Assembly (NCBI GenBank): GCA_016858145.1
Contig: JAEHOE010000029.1
Location: 124,001-188,000 of the forward strand
Reading direction: 5' to 3'
Source of the DNA: Edaphochlamys debaryana
Lineage: Eukaryota; Chlorophyta; Chlorophyceae; Chlamydomonadales
Length of the DNA: 64,000 nucleotides
The translations under genes were made by a program, and so were the position numbers. The notes beneath the pieces are model-generated. The model saw only the letters and a list, made by a program, of their open reading frames with translations, made no database searches and had not been told where the DNA came from. Numbering within the stretch: the first letter of the stretch is position 1; each line of letters begins with the position of its first letter. Shown here piece by piece: positions 1 to 11,700 of the stretch.

Positions 1-2506
1 GAAGGCGTTGGCAAAGGAGCTGACGAGCGAGAGGACCGCCTTGGCCTGCGCCTCCTCCGCACCTCGGCAGTAGGTGGCCGCCGCCGCCGACATCGCCCTG
101 ACGGCACACCAGATGCGCTTGCTCGCGCTGGCCACGAAGGAGAGCGCCTGGGCTGGGTCGCTGAAGGCGAGGACCTCGGACCACACGCTCAGCTGGCCGG
201 GTGCCGCGGGAAAGCCGGTGCTCGGCCCGTACTTTTCTGGATCGAAAGAAGGGCTGCGTAGCAGCCGCTCGACGGCTGGCAGGTAGCCGGCAGACAGCGC
301 GGCGGCAAGGTCCGGGCTGGGCTCCGCGGGGAGGCCTGCGGCACACGGGTAAACCAGCACGCAGAACGGATTAGGTGTGCACCGGGGTCAAAGCGCACGG
401 AGCAAAAGCAGCATGCTTTATCCGCCAGCTACCATTGCTGGGCGTTGGCACATGCGCCTTCAACCCTGTAGGCCTTCAGGGACCCCTTCCAAACAGCCCC
501 GACCCCCACCATGACTGTGTTGGAGAGAGGGCAGGTGCAGGAGCCACAGCAAGTCGCCCCAGCCCTCGGTTAGGCCCTCCTGCGCCCACGTCAACGCCGC
601 TCGCCACCAGGCCGCCAGGCGCCGGCGAAGCCACGGGGGCGGTGGCCCCTGCCAGCCCCACCACGAATCGTAGACCTCAATTGGCACGGCCAGGGCTTTG
701 TGCGCAAGGCCCAAGCCCAGCACACAGAGAGACACCGTCTTCCTAGCTTCGAGGAGGGGAGCGGCTTGGCGGCGGGCGGGCGGGCGGGTCGGGGCCGGCG
801 GCTGGCTGGGCTCTGCGCCGAGGCCGGGGCCTCCACGCCACGCCGCCGGGGCATGCAGCTGCCGCAGCGCCGCCTCGGTGTGCGGCCCGAAAGCCGCCGC
901 CCCCGCCCCCGCCCCCGGCCCCTGTCCGCACAGCTGCACCGCCGCTCCTCCGGCCAGCCGCATCCCCACCTCGAAGGCGGCGGCCCAGTCGTACAGCACG
1001 TCACCCCGGTCCACGGCTGCCTTCATCCGGGTGCATGCGGCCAGATCCTCCCGGCAAGACGACACCGCATACTCCCCCCTGCCCGGCTCCGCCGCCTCAT
1101 ACACAAGCGCTGCCGTCATCCGCGCTGCAGCATGCTCCACCGCCCTGGCACAGGCACCGCGGGCGCACTCTGTTGCGCTGTAGAGCGGCGGGGGCCCAAG
1201 CGGAGGCGGCCTGAAGGGCTCCGGTAGGGTATCGAGGTGGGGACTCCTCTCGGCCTCGCGCAGCATTTCCAAGACGCGTTCCAGCATCGAGCCCCATGTC
1301 TTGATAGAGGTCCGCGCATGCGTGATGCTGGCTACTTCTGAAGTTGGGCCCCTGCCGGGCCCCGTCCGGAGAACTCCGCCCCTGGTGTCCGCCAGCGGAA
1401 GGGCGGGCCCCGGCTGGGCCCCGCTGGGCCCGGCTCCTCCGGCGGGGCCAGGCGGCAGGCCGAAGGTTGGCCCGCCGTCCAGGACCGCCGCTAGCGTGAC
1501 CAGGTGCGAGGCCAGGAGGAAGGGGAGCCCGGGGTCGACCGGGGGGCTCCAGGCCTTGAAGCCGAGGAGGGGCTCCAGGGATGAGATTGCGAAGGCCAGG
1601 CGCTCGGCCCCAGACGCCGTCACCTCTTCCGTGCCCTCACAGCACGCCAGCGCCAGGACCAGCCGGGCCCAGTGCTCGAACAGCAGGCTGCTCGTGAAGA
1701 TGGAAACTACCGCAGAGTCGAAAACGGCGGTCGAGGCAGCGGCCTCGAGGCCCGGATCCTTAGCTGGCGCCTGGTTGTGGCAGGCCTTGACCCGCTGCAC
1801 CCAAATGACCACCAACCAGACCTCCAGTAGCAGGTCCTTGACCGTCTGTAGGGAGGGCGTTGAGGGAATGGTAGGTTGTTCAGCCAGAGCTGAGGGCTGA
1901 GCAAAAGGGTTGAACTGAGCCTGAAGGCGCTGGGAGCGGTCCGTGTGAAGCCCTCCCAAGCCCACTGACCTGCAAGCTGCGCCGTGGCGGGTTGGGCTTC
2001 TGGGCGAGCAGCGCAGAGCTCGAGGCGCTCAGGAGGCTGGCGTAGGATGAGCACAGCCCGCCGTTGAGGAGAGCCGTGCACAGCAGGCGGGCCGTGGGCA
2101 GGGGCAGCTGGGGCGCAGTGCCACCGGAGGCACCGCCGTCGCACTGCACCGCGGCGAGGGCCTCCGAGAGCGCAAACCGGAGGCTGGCGTAGGCTGCGCG
2201 TAGGCTCTCGGTGACGCCCTCGGCACCCGGAGCTGACCGCCGCAGAGCGAGAGCGAAGAGCGCGGCCGTGCCCGCGAGGCCGGCATCGCCCACAGCTGTC
2301 CATGCGCAGCTCTGTGGAAGGGCTGCGAAGTGCCGCACCGCCTCAACGAGCTCGTCGACCTGTGACGCTGACAGGACGCACGGCTGATCACGCGCAAGCG
2401 CCAGCGCTTGGTTGCCCGAGTCTCGCAGCGCACGGAGTGCGTTCTCTCGCGCGCGCTCCTCCGCGGTGGGACCGGCCCGTCGAGCAGCTGCTGCCCGCGG
2501 TGGCAT
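1..2506 (-). CDS. MYND-family-like Ala/Pro-rich protein, copy A (3' end outside window)
   Basis: The exons are 2506-1970, 1845-510 and 335-1 (continuing past the left edge). The splice sites are CAG|GTCAGT, ..TACAG|ACG, CATG|GTGGGG and GCCGCAG|GCC, and the phases agree (0, then 1). The start is the ATG at 2506, giving MPPRAAAARRAGPTAEERAR. The protein is about 736 residues so far and is rich in Ala, Pro and Cys, with helical segments such as the SSLLFEHWARLVLALACC stretch. It is a close paralogue of the gene at 4505-8055, with an identical first-exon length of 537 nt; that copy ends in a MYND-like finger, which here would lie beyond the window. Chlamydomonas genomes carry large families of such MYND-tailed proteins, mostly uncharacterised. 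The exon 2 donor differs from copy B, so the two proteins diverge just after WAQEG. The catalytic or binding role is unknown. Confidence 0.7.
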
Positions 2507-4504
2507 CCTACAGCTGCTAGATGAGCTATTCTGGGCCTGCTAGGCTAGGTCGAAGGCGCGGTTGCTATCGACATCACTTGCGAGGCTTCATCGACAGGAG
2601 TGCTCCAGGCACAGATGCATGTCTATGTATCAATACCTGTAAATACCTGTAACTACTGAGTGAGCCCACACTTGTGCGGGGACCGCGAGACAGACGCGTA
2701 CCCAGCCACGATCCTAGCAACCCCCTGCACCCCCTCAACAGCTTGACTGTTGTCTCACACCGTCTGCTCTGCTCCATCCTCCCCTCCCCCGTGTGACAGG
2801 GTGTGACCGCTGGCATGACCAGCAGCACGGCCTGACACTTGGGGCCCCCTCGCCCCGCCCTGCCAGCGCGCCCAGGCCTTCTGCGTTCCCCAACTCCCCC
2901 CTACACTTCCCGCACCTCCCGACTCCGGAGTACCTGCTCACCTGGAGCTCATGAGGCCTCTAAAGCTCCCTTGCAGCCGGCCGGTGGCGATACTTGGTGA
3001 TGCTGATCGACGCTCCAGCCCTCAACCCTGGGTCCCAACACTGCCCACCAACAGCCGAGGGTCTGCTGAGGTGAAGCGGACCCAGACCCTTCGGGCCCTA
3101 GGGCGATGGCGGGCCAGGAGCGGAGGACGCAAAGCAGCGGCGCACAGGTAACAGACGAGGTAAGCGGGGCTTCTCTCGGGGCTTCCCTTCGGTTGAGCCG
3201 GCAAGCCAGCCCCTCTCGGTGCACCGACGTGCGGAGCAGCCAGGGGTTCTTCTAGGATGGGAACTTTCAACCCGGAAGCCTTGAAGGGTTCCCCGTTCAC
3301 AGGCACATGCATTCTGCGTCGGCCAACATATTGCGACGTCAGTCACCGCGGCACTACGCCCGGTTGTCTGTAATAAACCCAGACCCTTCTGTGCTGCCCA
3401 GGCTGTACTGCACACTCCACGCGAAAGCTCACCGCATCGTCCCAGTCACTGCATATGACTCACGCCTTTACAGCCTCCGCAGCACATGACGACAAGCAAC
3501 ACACACACACTCTCGTAAAGGCCTGGAGGGCGGAAATCTGGAGGGCTGAGCGGGGGGCGGACGCCTGCCACCACATTCTGCGCAAGGACAGGTGCTTGTT
3601 GCCTGACTCGACACCTCCATGATGTGCCCTCCTCACGCCCGCAACATTTGACACCTTCCGTGCGCGTTGATCGCCTAATGACGCCCCACACAGCACCCCT
3701 CCGAAGGCAACAATCCGCAAGGAGCCTGGACGGGGCGCTCCGAGCCTCTGACCGATCCCCTCATCGCACCCTACGACACCCACGTCATTTTCGCCCCGAG
3801 CCCACAACAGCCCACCACGCGTTCCCCTTGTCAGGTGTCAACCCCGGTGCACCTCAACCGCTGATAATACCTCCCACAACACCTGAGCCTGGATGGTGCA
3901 ACCTGACCAAATCATTGTATCATTTGACAACCTACACCTGTGCACCCCGAGCCCACAGCAGCGTTCCCCTTGTTGGGCTGCCCCACACCGCCAACGCTCT
4001 CTGGCACAAGCTACCACACCCCAAGGCCCAGACCTGGGTTCCGAGCACCCCGGAGCATACTAGATAAAACCCTTCCACCCGTTGAGCGCATCAAACGCGC
4101 ATAAGGCCACAAGGCCGCAGCTATGAAGCCGTCCGCTCCCAGCATCACCGGTAACAACCGCATCAACCGTGCCAACACCCTTCCACCCGTTCCACCGGCC
4201 TTTCTCCAACAAGAGGGTCCCGCAGGTCCTCCTCCCGCCTAGCTGAACTGAGGGGCTGGGTCACGGTGCTCGTCAGGAACAAGCCCCCTCTCGTGTTCAA
4301 GGATGACGCGGCCGCAACATTCATTGGACTTAACATGATTGCCCAAGCCTCCCGCTCCGAGCACTGCCACTGGCAGCAACCGAAGCAAACGTGCAACCCC
4401 AGAGCTAAGAGCCGTTCCAGTTCCCACTACCGCCCGTTTGCAAGCCCTTCCAAACTCTAAGCTGCCGCACGCCTGCCTGGTCCCTTGCTCCTACTCCCGT
4501 CCCA
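2507..4504. other. Intergenic region between MYND paralogues
   Basis: I see no convincing gene here. The first 110 bases or so upstream of copy A match the same place upstream of copy B (for example the shared GAGCTATTCTGGGCCTGCTA and GGAGTGCTCCAGGCACAGA), so the duplication includes the proximal promoter. Copy A has a short extra segment near 2567-2594. Two TGTAA words lie at about 2637-2655. A diffuse internal repeat pairs about 3795-3840 with 3945-3985 (CCGAGCCCACA then GCGTTCCCCTTGT). GC content is lower than in the genes. Confidence 0.55.
3224..3378 (+). repeat. Dispersed repeat, copy 1
   Basis: About 155 bases closely resemble 35129-35293 in the same orientation. Shared blocks include GGTGCACCGACG, CGTTCACAGGCACA, CATTCTGCGTCGGCCAACAT and CCGCGGCACTACGCCC. 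This copy is intergenic; the other is intronic. There is no long reading frame and no obvious terminal inverted repeat, so it is most likely a fragment of a non-autonomous mobile element. Confidence 0.7.
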
Positions 4505-7500
4505 TTACCGCATGTTATAATTCTTCTTCTCACATGCGCGGGAGCAGAAGTGCAGGGGGCCGCGGGCGTCACCGCGCCTCGCCACTGGCAGCGGCAGCTC
4601 GGCCTCGCTAGGACCGGCCAGATTCGTGCACCACACGTTGGCACAGCCGGGCTGCAGCCGGGAGACCTGGTTGAAGTCCAGCAGCAGCGAGGGCGCGGCG
4701 GCATAGCGCCGTACCTCCTCAGGCAGTGCCATGTCGCCTGTGGCTGCCGCGCCTCCTGCACCACCCGCCGCCACCCCCGATGGCCCCGCCGACGACGACG
4801 ACCCAGATGGCCCCGCCGCCGACGACGACCCGGATGGCCCCGCCGCCGCCAACCCAGATGGCGGCACCGCCGCCGCCACCCCCGATGGCACCGCCGCCGC
4901 CGACCCAGATGCGCCCGCGCCCGCGTCCGCCTGCTCCGCCCCCGCTGCCTCCACGCAGACCCGCTCCACCGCAGCAAGCAGGGCCGGCTCAGACGCCCGC
5001 CCGGCGGGGCCCAGCAGCCGCCGCAGCGCGTCGCGGGTCAGGAGCGAGGGCGCTTCCCCCAGGGTCGCAGCCTCAGCCTCAGCCTCGGTAACCAGGTCGA
5101 CGAGGTGTGCGGGTGCTCGAGACACGAAGGCCCAGAGGGCGGGCGCCAGGGCTGCCCTGAGCTGACGGCCTAGGAAGTCGTCCCCTGCGAACTTCCCCCC
5201 TAACTCCAGAGCGATGCCAAGGAGGTCCCGAATGGGGAGCACGCCCCAGAGGGCGAACCCCCATTGCTCGCGGCTGTGCGCCATGGGGTCAAGGCCGAGC
5301 CCTGGATGCGCTGCCGCCGCCCCCACACGCCCTGACCCCGCCGGGTCTGCCTCCGTTCCCACCAAACCCCCTGCGCCCTCCGCCCCGCCCTCCGCCGCCG
5401 GTACAGACTCTGCCTCGAGCGGCGGAGAGGCGGCGGCCACCAGGGACGGTACCCAGGCCAGGAGCAGGGCCGTCAGCTGGAGCAGCTTGCACCCCAGGTG
5501 CCGGTCCTCATCGTCGCCCCGCAGGCCCGGGATAAGCAGTGGCGCCACCCAATACAGAGCGGTGGAGGCGGGCATCAGCAGCCGCGCCGCCAGGGCGGAC
5601 ATGACCACTGGCCACCCCTCCGGCAGCGGTGCGGCCCCCGGGTAGGCGACGAGCGCTGAGGGCAGGCCCACGCCTGGCGTGAAGGCGTTGGCGAAAGTGG
5701 GGAAGGACAGGACGGCCGCCTTGGCCTGTGCCTCCTCCGCGCCTCGGCTAGCGGCGGACTCTGTCTGCAACAGCGCGTCGACGGCACACCGCAACCGCTT
5801 GCTCGCGGTGGCCACGAAGGACAGTGCCTGGTTCTGGTCGCTGAAGGCGAGGACCTTGGACCACTCGCCTAGAGTGTCTGGGGTAAGCGGGAAGCCGATG
5901 CTCCCTGGATCGAACGACGGGTTGCGGAGCAGCCGCTCGACGGCTGGCAGGTAGCCGGCGGAGAGCGCGGCGGCAAGCTCCGGGCTGGGCTGTGCGGGGA
6001 GGCCTGCGGGATAAGGGGTGGGGAAGCAGCGTGCGTGAGAACAACTTGAGTACCCGTACAAAGAGCTACTAGTATCGTGTGCACCGTACATCGCAGACCA
6101 TACCCGTACCGTTGTGGTGCGAACGATAGGGTAGGCAGAAAACCACGCCCTCCTGCGCCCACGCCAGCGCCGCTCGCCACCAGGCCTCGAGACGCCGGCG
6201 AAGCCACGGGGGCGGCGGCCCCTGCCAGCCCCGCTGCGAATCGTAGACCTCCGTTGGCACGGCCAGGGCTTTGCGCGCGAGGCCCAAGCCCTCCACGACG
6301 AGTGTCTTCGCATCCCCAGCATCGAGGAGGGGGGCGGCTTGGCGGCGAGCGGGCGGGCGGGTCGGGGCCGGCGGCTGGCTGGGCTCGGGGCCGGGGCCGG
6401 GGCCTCCACGCCACGCCGACGGGGCATGCAGCAGCCGAAGCGCCGCCTCGCCCTGCGGCCCGAAAGCCGCCGACCCCGCCCCCGCCCCCTGTCCACACAG
6501 CTGCACCGCCGCTCCTCCGGCCAGCCGCATCCCCACCTCGAAGGCCGCGGCCCAGTCGTACAGCACGTCACCCCGGTCCAAGGCCGCCTGCATCCGGGTG
6601 CATGCGGCCAGATCCCGCCCGCACCCCGGGACCGCACCTTGCCTGCTGGTGGGGTCCTCCCCCTCGTACACAAGCGCTGCCGTCATCCGCGCTGCAGCAT
6701 GCTCCACCGCCCTGGCACAGGCACCGCGGGCGCATTGAGCAACGCTGTAGAGCGGCGGCGGCCCAAGCGGAGGCGGCCTGAACGGCTCCGGCAGATCGTC
6801 GAAGCAGGGAGCCCTCCACGCAATCCTCAGCACGTCCCGTACGCTTTCCAGCAAGGTGACCGACGTCTCCATAGCGGTCAGCGCAAGCGTGATGCTTACT
6901 GGGGCCGAGCTGGGGCCCCTGCCGGGCCCCGTCCGAAGGACCCCGCCCGTCGTGTCCGCCAGCGGCAGGGCGGGCCCCGGCTGGGCCCCGCTGGGCCCGG
7001 CTCCTCCGGCGGCGGCAGGCGGCAGACCCAAGGTGGGCCCGCCGTCCAGGACCGCCGCTAGCGTGACCAGGTGCGAGGCCAGGAGGAAGGTGAATCCGAG
7101 ATCGACCGGGGGGCTCCAGGCCTTGAAGCCCAGGCCGGGCGTCAAGGACGAGATAGCCAGGCCCAGGCGCTCGGCCCCGCTCGCCGTCTCCTCTTCCGTG
7201 CCCTCACAGCACGCCAGCGCCAGGACCAGCCGGGCCCAGTGCTCGAACAGCAGGCTGCTGTGGAAGATGGAAAACACGGCAGAGTCGAGGTCGGTCGAGG
7301 CAGCGGCCTCGGGGCCCGTGTACTTATTTGGCGCCTGGTTGTGGCAGGCCTTGACCCGCTGCACCCAAACGACCACCCAGCCAACCTCCGCCAGCAGGTC
7401 CTTGACCGTCTGTAAGGAAGGCGTTGAGCGAGGGGTAAGCTGTCGAGCGAACAAGCCAGATCGGGGAGCAAAACCCTTACGGTGAGCCCCAGTCAACGCC

Positions 7501-8055
7501 CCGCTGCCCAGCTCTGACCTGCAAGCTGCGCCGTGGCGGGTTGGGCTTCTGGGCGAGCAGCGCAGAGCTCGAGGCGCGCAGGAGGCTGGCGTAAGATGAG
7601 CACAGCCCGCCCTTGAGGAGAGCCGTGCACAGCAGGCGGGCCGTGGGCAGGGGCAGGTGGGGCGCCGTGCCGCCGGAGACACGGTCGCCGCATGCCACAG
7701 CGGCGAGGGCCTCCGCGAGCTGACGCCGGAGGCTGGCGTAGGCTGCGCGTAGGCTCTCGGTGACGCCCTCGGCACCCGGAGCTGAGCGCCGCAGAGCGAG
7801 ACCGAAGAGCGCGGCCGTGCCTGCGAGGCCGGCATCGCCAACAGCTGTCCATGCGCAGCTCTGTGGAAGGGCTGCGAAGTGCCGCACCGCCTCAACGAGC
7901 TCGTCGACCTGTGACGCTGACAGAACGCAAGGCTGGCCACGAGCAAGCGCCAGCGCTTGGTTGCCCGAGTCTCGCAGCGCACGGAGTGCGTTCTCTCGCG
8001 CGCGCTCCTCCGCGGTGGGACCGGCCCGGCGCGCAGCTGCTGCCCGCGGTGGCAT
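4505..8055 (-). CDS. MYND-family-like Ala/Pro-rich protein, copy B
   Basis: The exons are 8055-7519, 7409-6110 and 6003-4505, giving 1112 codons and 1111 residues. Phases agree at both junctions (CAG|GTCAGA with TTACAG|ACG; AACG|GTACGG with CCGCAG|GCC), although the second donor could also be a nearby phase-1 GT. It is a paralogue of copy A. Exon 3 encodes a helical Ala/Leu region, then a degenerate tandem repeat of Pro-Ser-Gly with Ser/Ala runs (about 4757-4915), and ends in a finger of the form CANVWCTNLAG...HFCSRAC. This resembles the first and third cysteine pairs of MYND fingers, but the spacing is C-x4-C, the second C-x2-C pair is absent and the protein stops before the usual H-x3-C. 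Zinc binding is therefore doubtful. MYND domains normally mediate protein-protein contacts; the partner is unknown. Confidence 0.72.
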
Positions 8056-8744
8056 TCTACAGCTGCTAGATGAGCTATTCTGGGCCTGCTAGGTCAGGAC
8101 TGAGCGCAAGGTAGAAGGCGCGGTTGCTAGGAGTGCTCCAGGCACAGATGCAGAGCATGCCTGTTTCAGTAAGTATGAGGTGCAAACTTGTGTCGTCGCA
8201 AACCTGGGGCTCGGGCCGGTGTACCCACACCCGCCCCGCCCAAGCATCCCGCAGCTTGTGCCTGGACCGCGAGGCAGCCACCAATTCCCCCTGATCTCCC
8301 CGACCCCACGAACCCCGAAGCTCATCTTGTGTGCCGTGTGCCGTGTGCCGGGATGGCCAACCGCAAGGGCCCGTGGGCCCGCAACGTGAATCATGGCGGT
8401 AGCACCCGCTAAAGCGATAGATGATGTGTCACTTTAGACTTCTCGACCGGGTGTGGGCTGTGGGAAGCAGAGGAAACAGATCGTGTTCCGCGCAGAATTC
8501 TCGCGCTCGCTCCAGGCTCGAAAGCTGGCGCATGGCTAGCATTGGGCACACTTACACGAACTTAGCTCTCGGCTATCTGAACCCGCACTGAACACACCAC
8601 TGCAGATAAGCCGATAAGTGCTTGCACAAGCGCAAGACGCTCCGCACCGCTGCCCTCTCGCCATCGTTAAAGTCAGGTTCTAGCGACATCGAGGCCCTGA
8701 GGCTCGTTCGTGAGGGACCTGGGGCTTGGCCAGGGCTTCGCCAC
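8056..8744. promoter_or_regulatory. Divergent intergenic region (copy B / bestrophin)
   Basis: Copy B reads left from 8055 and the bestrophin-like gene reads right from about 8745, so both 5' regions share this 689-base space. The half next to copy B is related to the sequence upstream of copy A. I see no clear TATA box and no RNA gene. Confidence 0.5.
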
Positions 8745-11700
8745 ATGGGCTCGGCCCCGCTCGCAGAGCCGTCTCTGGGCCGGCCGTCTTGTCTTGGCGC
8801 ACCACGCCTCACGAGGGTACATGCGGTCCTGCGGAGCCCGCACCGCGCGTCGACTCCCCGCATCGGCGCCGTGCCATGCCCCGCCAGCCCGCACCAGCCG
8901 GCTCCAACCCCCAGGCGCCAGACAATAACCCACGTCGCTGGGTTCAACTCCCAGCTGTACGAGAACTATCGCGACACCGTGAAAGCGGATACGTTCAAGG
9001 AGGGATCGCGGCAGGTGGGGCTGCACAGCCGGGGCTTGCTCTGGGCCGGCAAGGCACCTCCACCTCTCTACTCCGGGGTCCCGCTCCGGTGTCCTCCTCC
9101 TCCTCCTCCCCGTACCTACACTACGATCCGCTCTACCTGCCCCGATGCGCTCAGGCCCGTCGAGCCACCTTCACGTTTGCCGACTGGAAGCGGCACCGCT
9201 CGGGCGAGCGATACCTGCACCACATGTCCACGCTGGTCGAGTGCGTGGGGGAGCGCTGGGCGGGGCAGGGCGGTTTGGCCTAGACGGTTGCACGAAGCGG
9301 GTTTGGGGGATTGGGGGATTGGGGTTAGAAGCTGTCTCGGTGGGAGCTCAGTCAGGGTGTCGCTGGGGAATAGGGGTTACGTTCACGAGGACAGGCGGTG
9401 AGTCCGAGTCACGATGCGGGGCCCAACAGGACCCCCCAGCAATTCCCCTGAGACCCGTTGCGGGGGTCCGGCTCCCCTTGTACCCATCCCTTCGCTCCGC
9501 CTCCCCTGCCCCGTCGGCCGGCCTCAGGTCGGGCATCGTGCGCGGCATCGCGGGCCCCGTGCTCCTGATCACGCTCATCACCGCAGGTGCGCGGGGTGGG
9601 TGGGTCAGGCGGCGGTGGGTGGTGGTGGGGCCAGGATGGGATGGGGGTCTTGTGGTGTCTTTCGGGGGTGGGATGGGATGGGGGTCTTGCGGGGTGGGCC
9701 TTTCTCCTCATCACGCTCATAACCGCAGCTGTGTGCATGTGCGGCCGGGCAGCAACAGGAGAGCGTGGAGAGGCATGGCATGCAGGGCGGGGGCGGGGCA
9801 AGGGGAGGATGGGGCGGGGTGCGGGCGAGGCGGTCCATCATGCTCTTCACCGCAGGTGGCGGGGGCAGGTGGTGGTAGTAGTAGTGGGATAAGGCGGTGG
9901 TGGTGGGATGAGGGTGGGACTTGGGTCAATGGACGGTTGTGGGCGGAGAGGCACGCATAGCGGTGCCGGGGACGGGGCGTGCTGCTCTGCAGCGGGTGCA
10001 TGGGTCCAGTGTGGGCCAGGAGGCGGGGGCCTGGGGTGCAGCGGCGGAGCGCGTGGGATCAGAACTGGGGGCGGTGGCGGTGGGCGACAGCCGCGGGTCC
10101 CCGGGTGGATGCTGGAGAGCGTGCTAGGACTGGCTGGTTGAGTCGGCTGTAGCTCGCTCAACGTGCACTCACTTGCTGTGCTGCGTGCTAGTTACGGCAC
10201 CCTTCACCTCACCAATTCTCTCGCCCATTGGGCACGGAGACCCCCTGGCGTTTCAATGTCACCTGTGCCCTACACTGCTTCAACCCGGACCCGCCAAGCG
10301 TCTCTCAGTATCCCAGCACGGAAACCCCCGGTAACCCCCGCCTCCCCCGGGCCTTCCCGCCCTCCCCGCCCAGTGGTCGCCGCGCTCAACGCCGCCCACG
10401 CCGCCGCCCTGCTGCCGACCTGGGTCCCCCCCATGCCCTGCATCGCCATCGAGCCCGTGCAGCTCACCAGCATAGCGCTCTCGCTGCTGCTGGTGGGGTC
10501 AAGGGGGGGAGAGGGGCGGAGGGGGGGCAGGGGGGGCAGGGGGACAGGGCTACGGGAAGAGAACCAGGCGGGGGCCTTGTCCAGCATCGCGCAGTCACTG
10601 CTGCTGCGGGGGTGGTAAGGTGGTGAGGGGAACAGGGGCACAGGGAAGGAGGCAGGCAGTGAGACAGGCAGGACAGGTTGACGGAGTGGGAGGGTGAGGG
10701 CCTGCTACAGGGCCAGCATAGCGTTGTTGCTGCTGCTGCTGGGGTCAAGGGGGGGAGAGGGGGAGATGGGGGCCCGCGGGGAGAAAGACGGGTGTTCCCC
10801 ACGAGGACAGCCCTGTCCCTCCTGTACTTTCGTACCGTGTTCCCTCGTGCCATCCCCCCATCACCATCCCCCCCCCCCCCCGAGGTGCTCCGCACCAATG
10901 CCTCCTTCTGCTTCGGCCCATCTACACCGGCTCCCCTCCCATCCTCCCCCGCCGTCCCCCTTCGTCAAACGATCACTCCCTCCGTCCCCCTTCTCTGCGG
11001 CGACCCCCAGGTGTTCCGCACCAACGCCTCCTACTCGCGCTGGGACGAGGGCCGCCGCTCCTTCGGATCCATCACCACCGTCAGCAGGGACATCGCGCGG
11101 CAGGTGGGGGGGGGGGAGGAAGGGGGTGATTTCCGTACAAGGGGAGGAAGGGGGGGCAGGTAGGGGAAGGGACATCGCGCGGCAGGTGGAGAGCAGGGGC
11201 TGGTGGTGCACGGTTAGGGCCTGGCCCTCGATCCTGCATCTCGCACCCCCGCCGACGTGTAAACCTGACTTGGACAAATGACAGCACCCCATACCGTACG
11301 CACGTGCGACTGCGCCGCTTCTGGCCCTCCTCCCTCCTCTCCCCGGCCCCACCCCTCCACCACCACCCCTACGGCCAGGCCTTTGCCTGGTTCCGGCCGG
11401 GGGACTACGAGTCCCGCGCGCGGCTGGGCCGCTGGCTGGTGGCGCTGTGCCGGTCAACCATGGTCAACCTCCGGGACGAGCACAACCTCCAGGTACGGAC
11501 GGATGGACGAGCAAGGGACGGACGGTCAGCGGCGGGGAGAGTGGGGGTTTGGTGTTGCAGATGGGGAGGAGGACATGGGGCGGGAGCTCGTAGATCGCGG
11601 CAGCTGTGGGGATGGCATCAAAACGCATGGCAGCTCGCTCGGTGCCTCTCGGTGGGTGTCGGTCTGGTGGGGCTAGCCTGCGGGGGCCACATGGATTCTC

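Noticed and set aside
8936..8957. A T-arm-like sequence (CTGGGTTCAACTCCCAG), suggesting a tRNA
   Set aside because: No D-arm, anticodon stem or acceptor stem can be paired around it, and the stretch is coding in the bestrophin exon (AGFNSQLYENYRD) with strong third-position GC.
8726..9283. A continuous 185-codon frame through the first two bestrophin exons
   Set aside because: It gives the right frame for exon 2 only. In the upstream part its third-position GC is poor, while the other frame is coding and ends in a CAG|GTGGGG donor, so a 140-base intron explains the data better.
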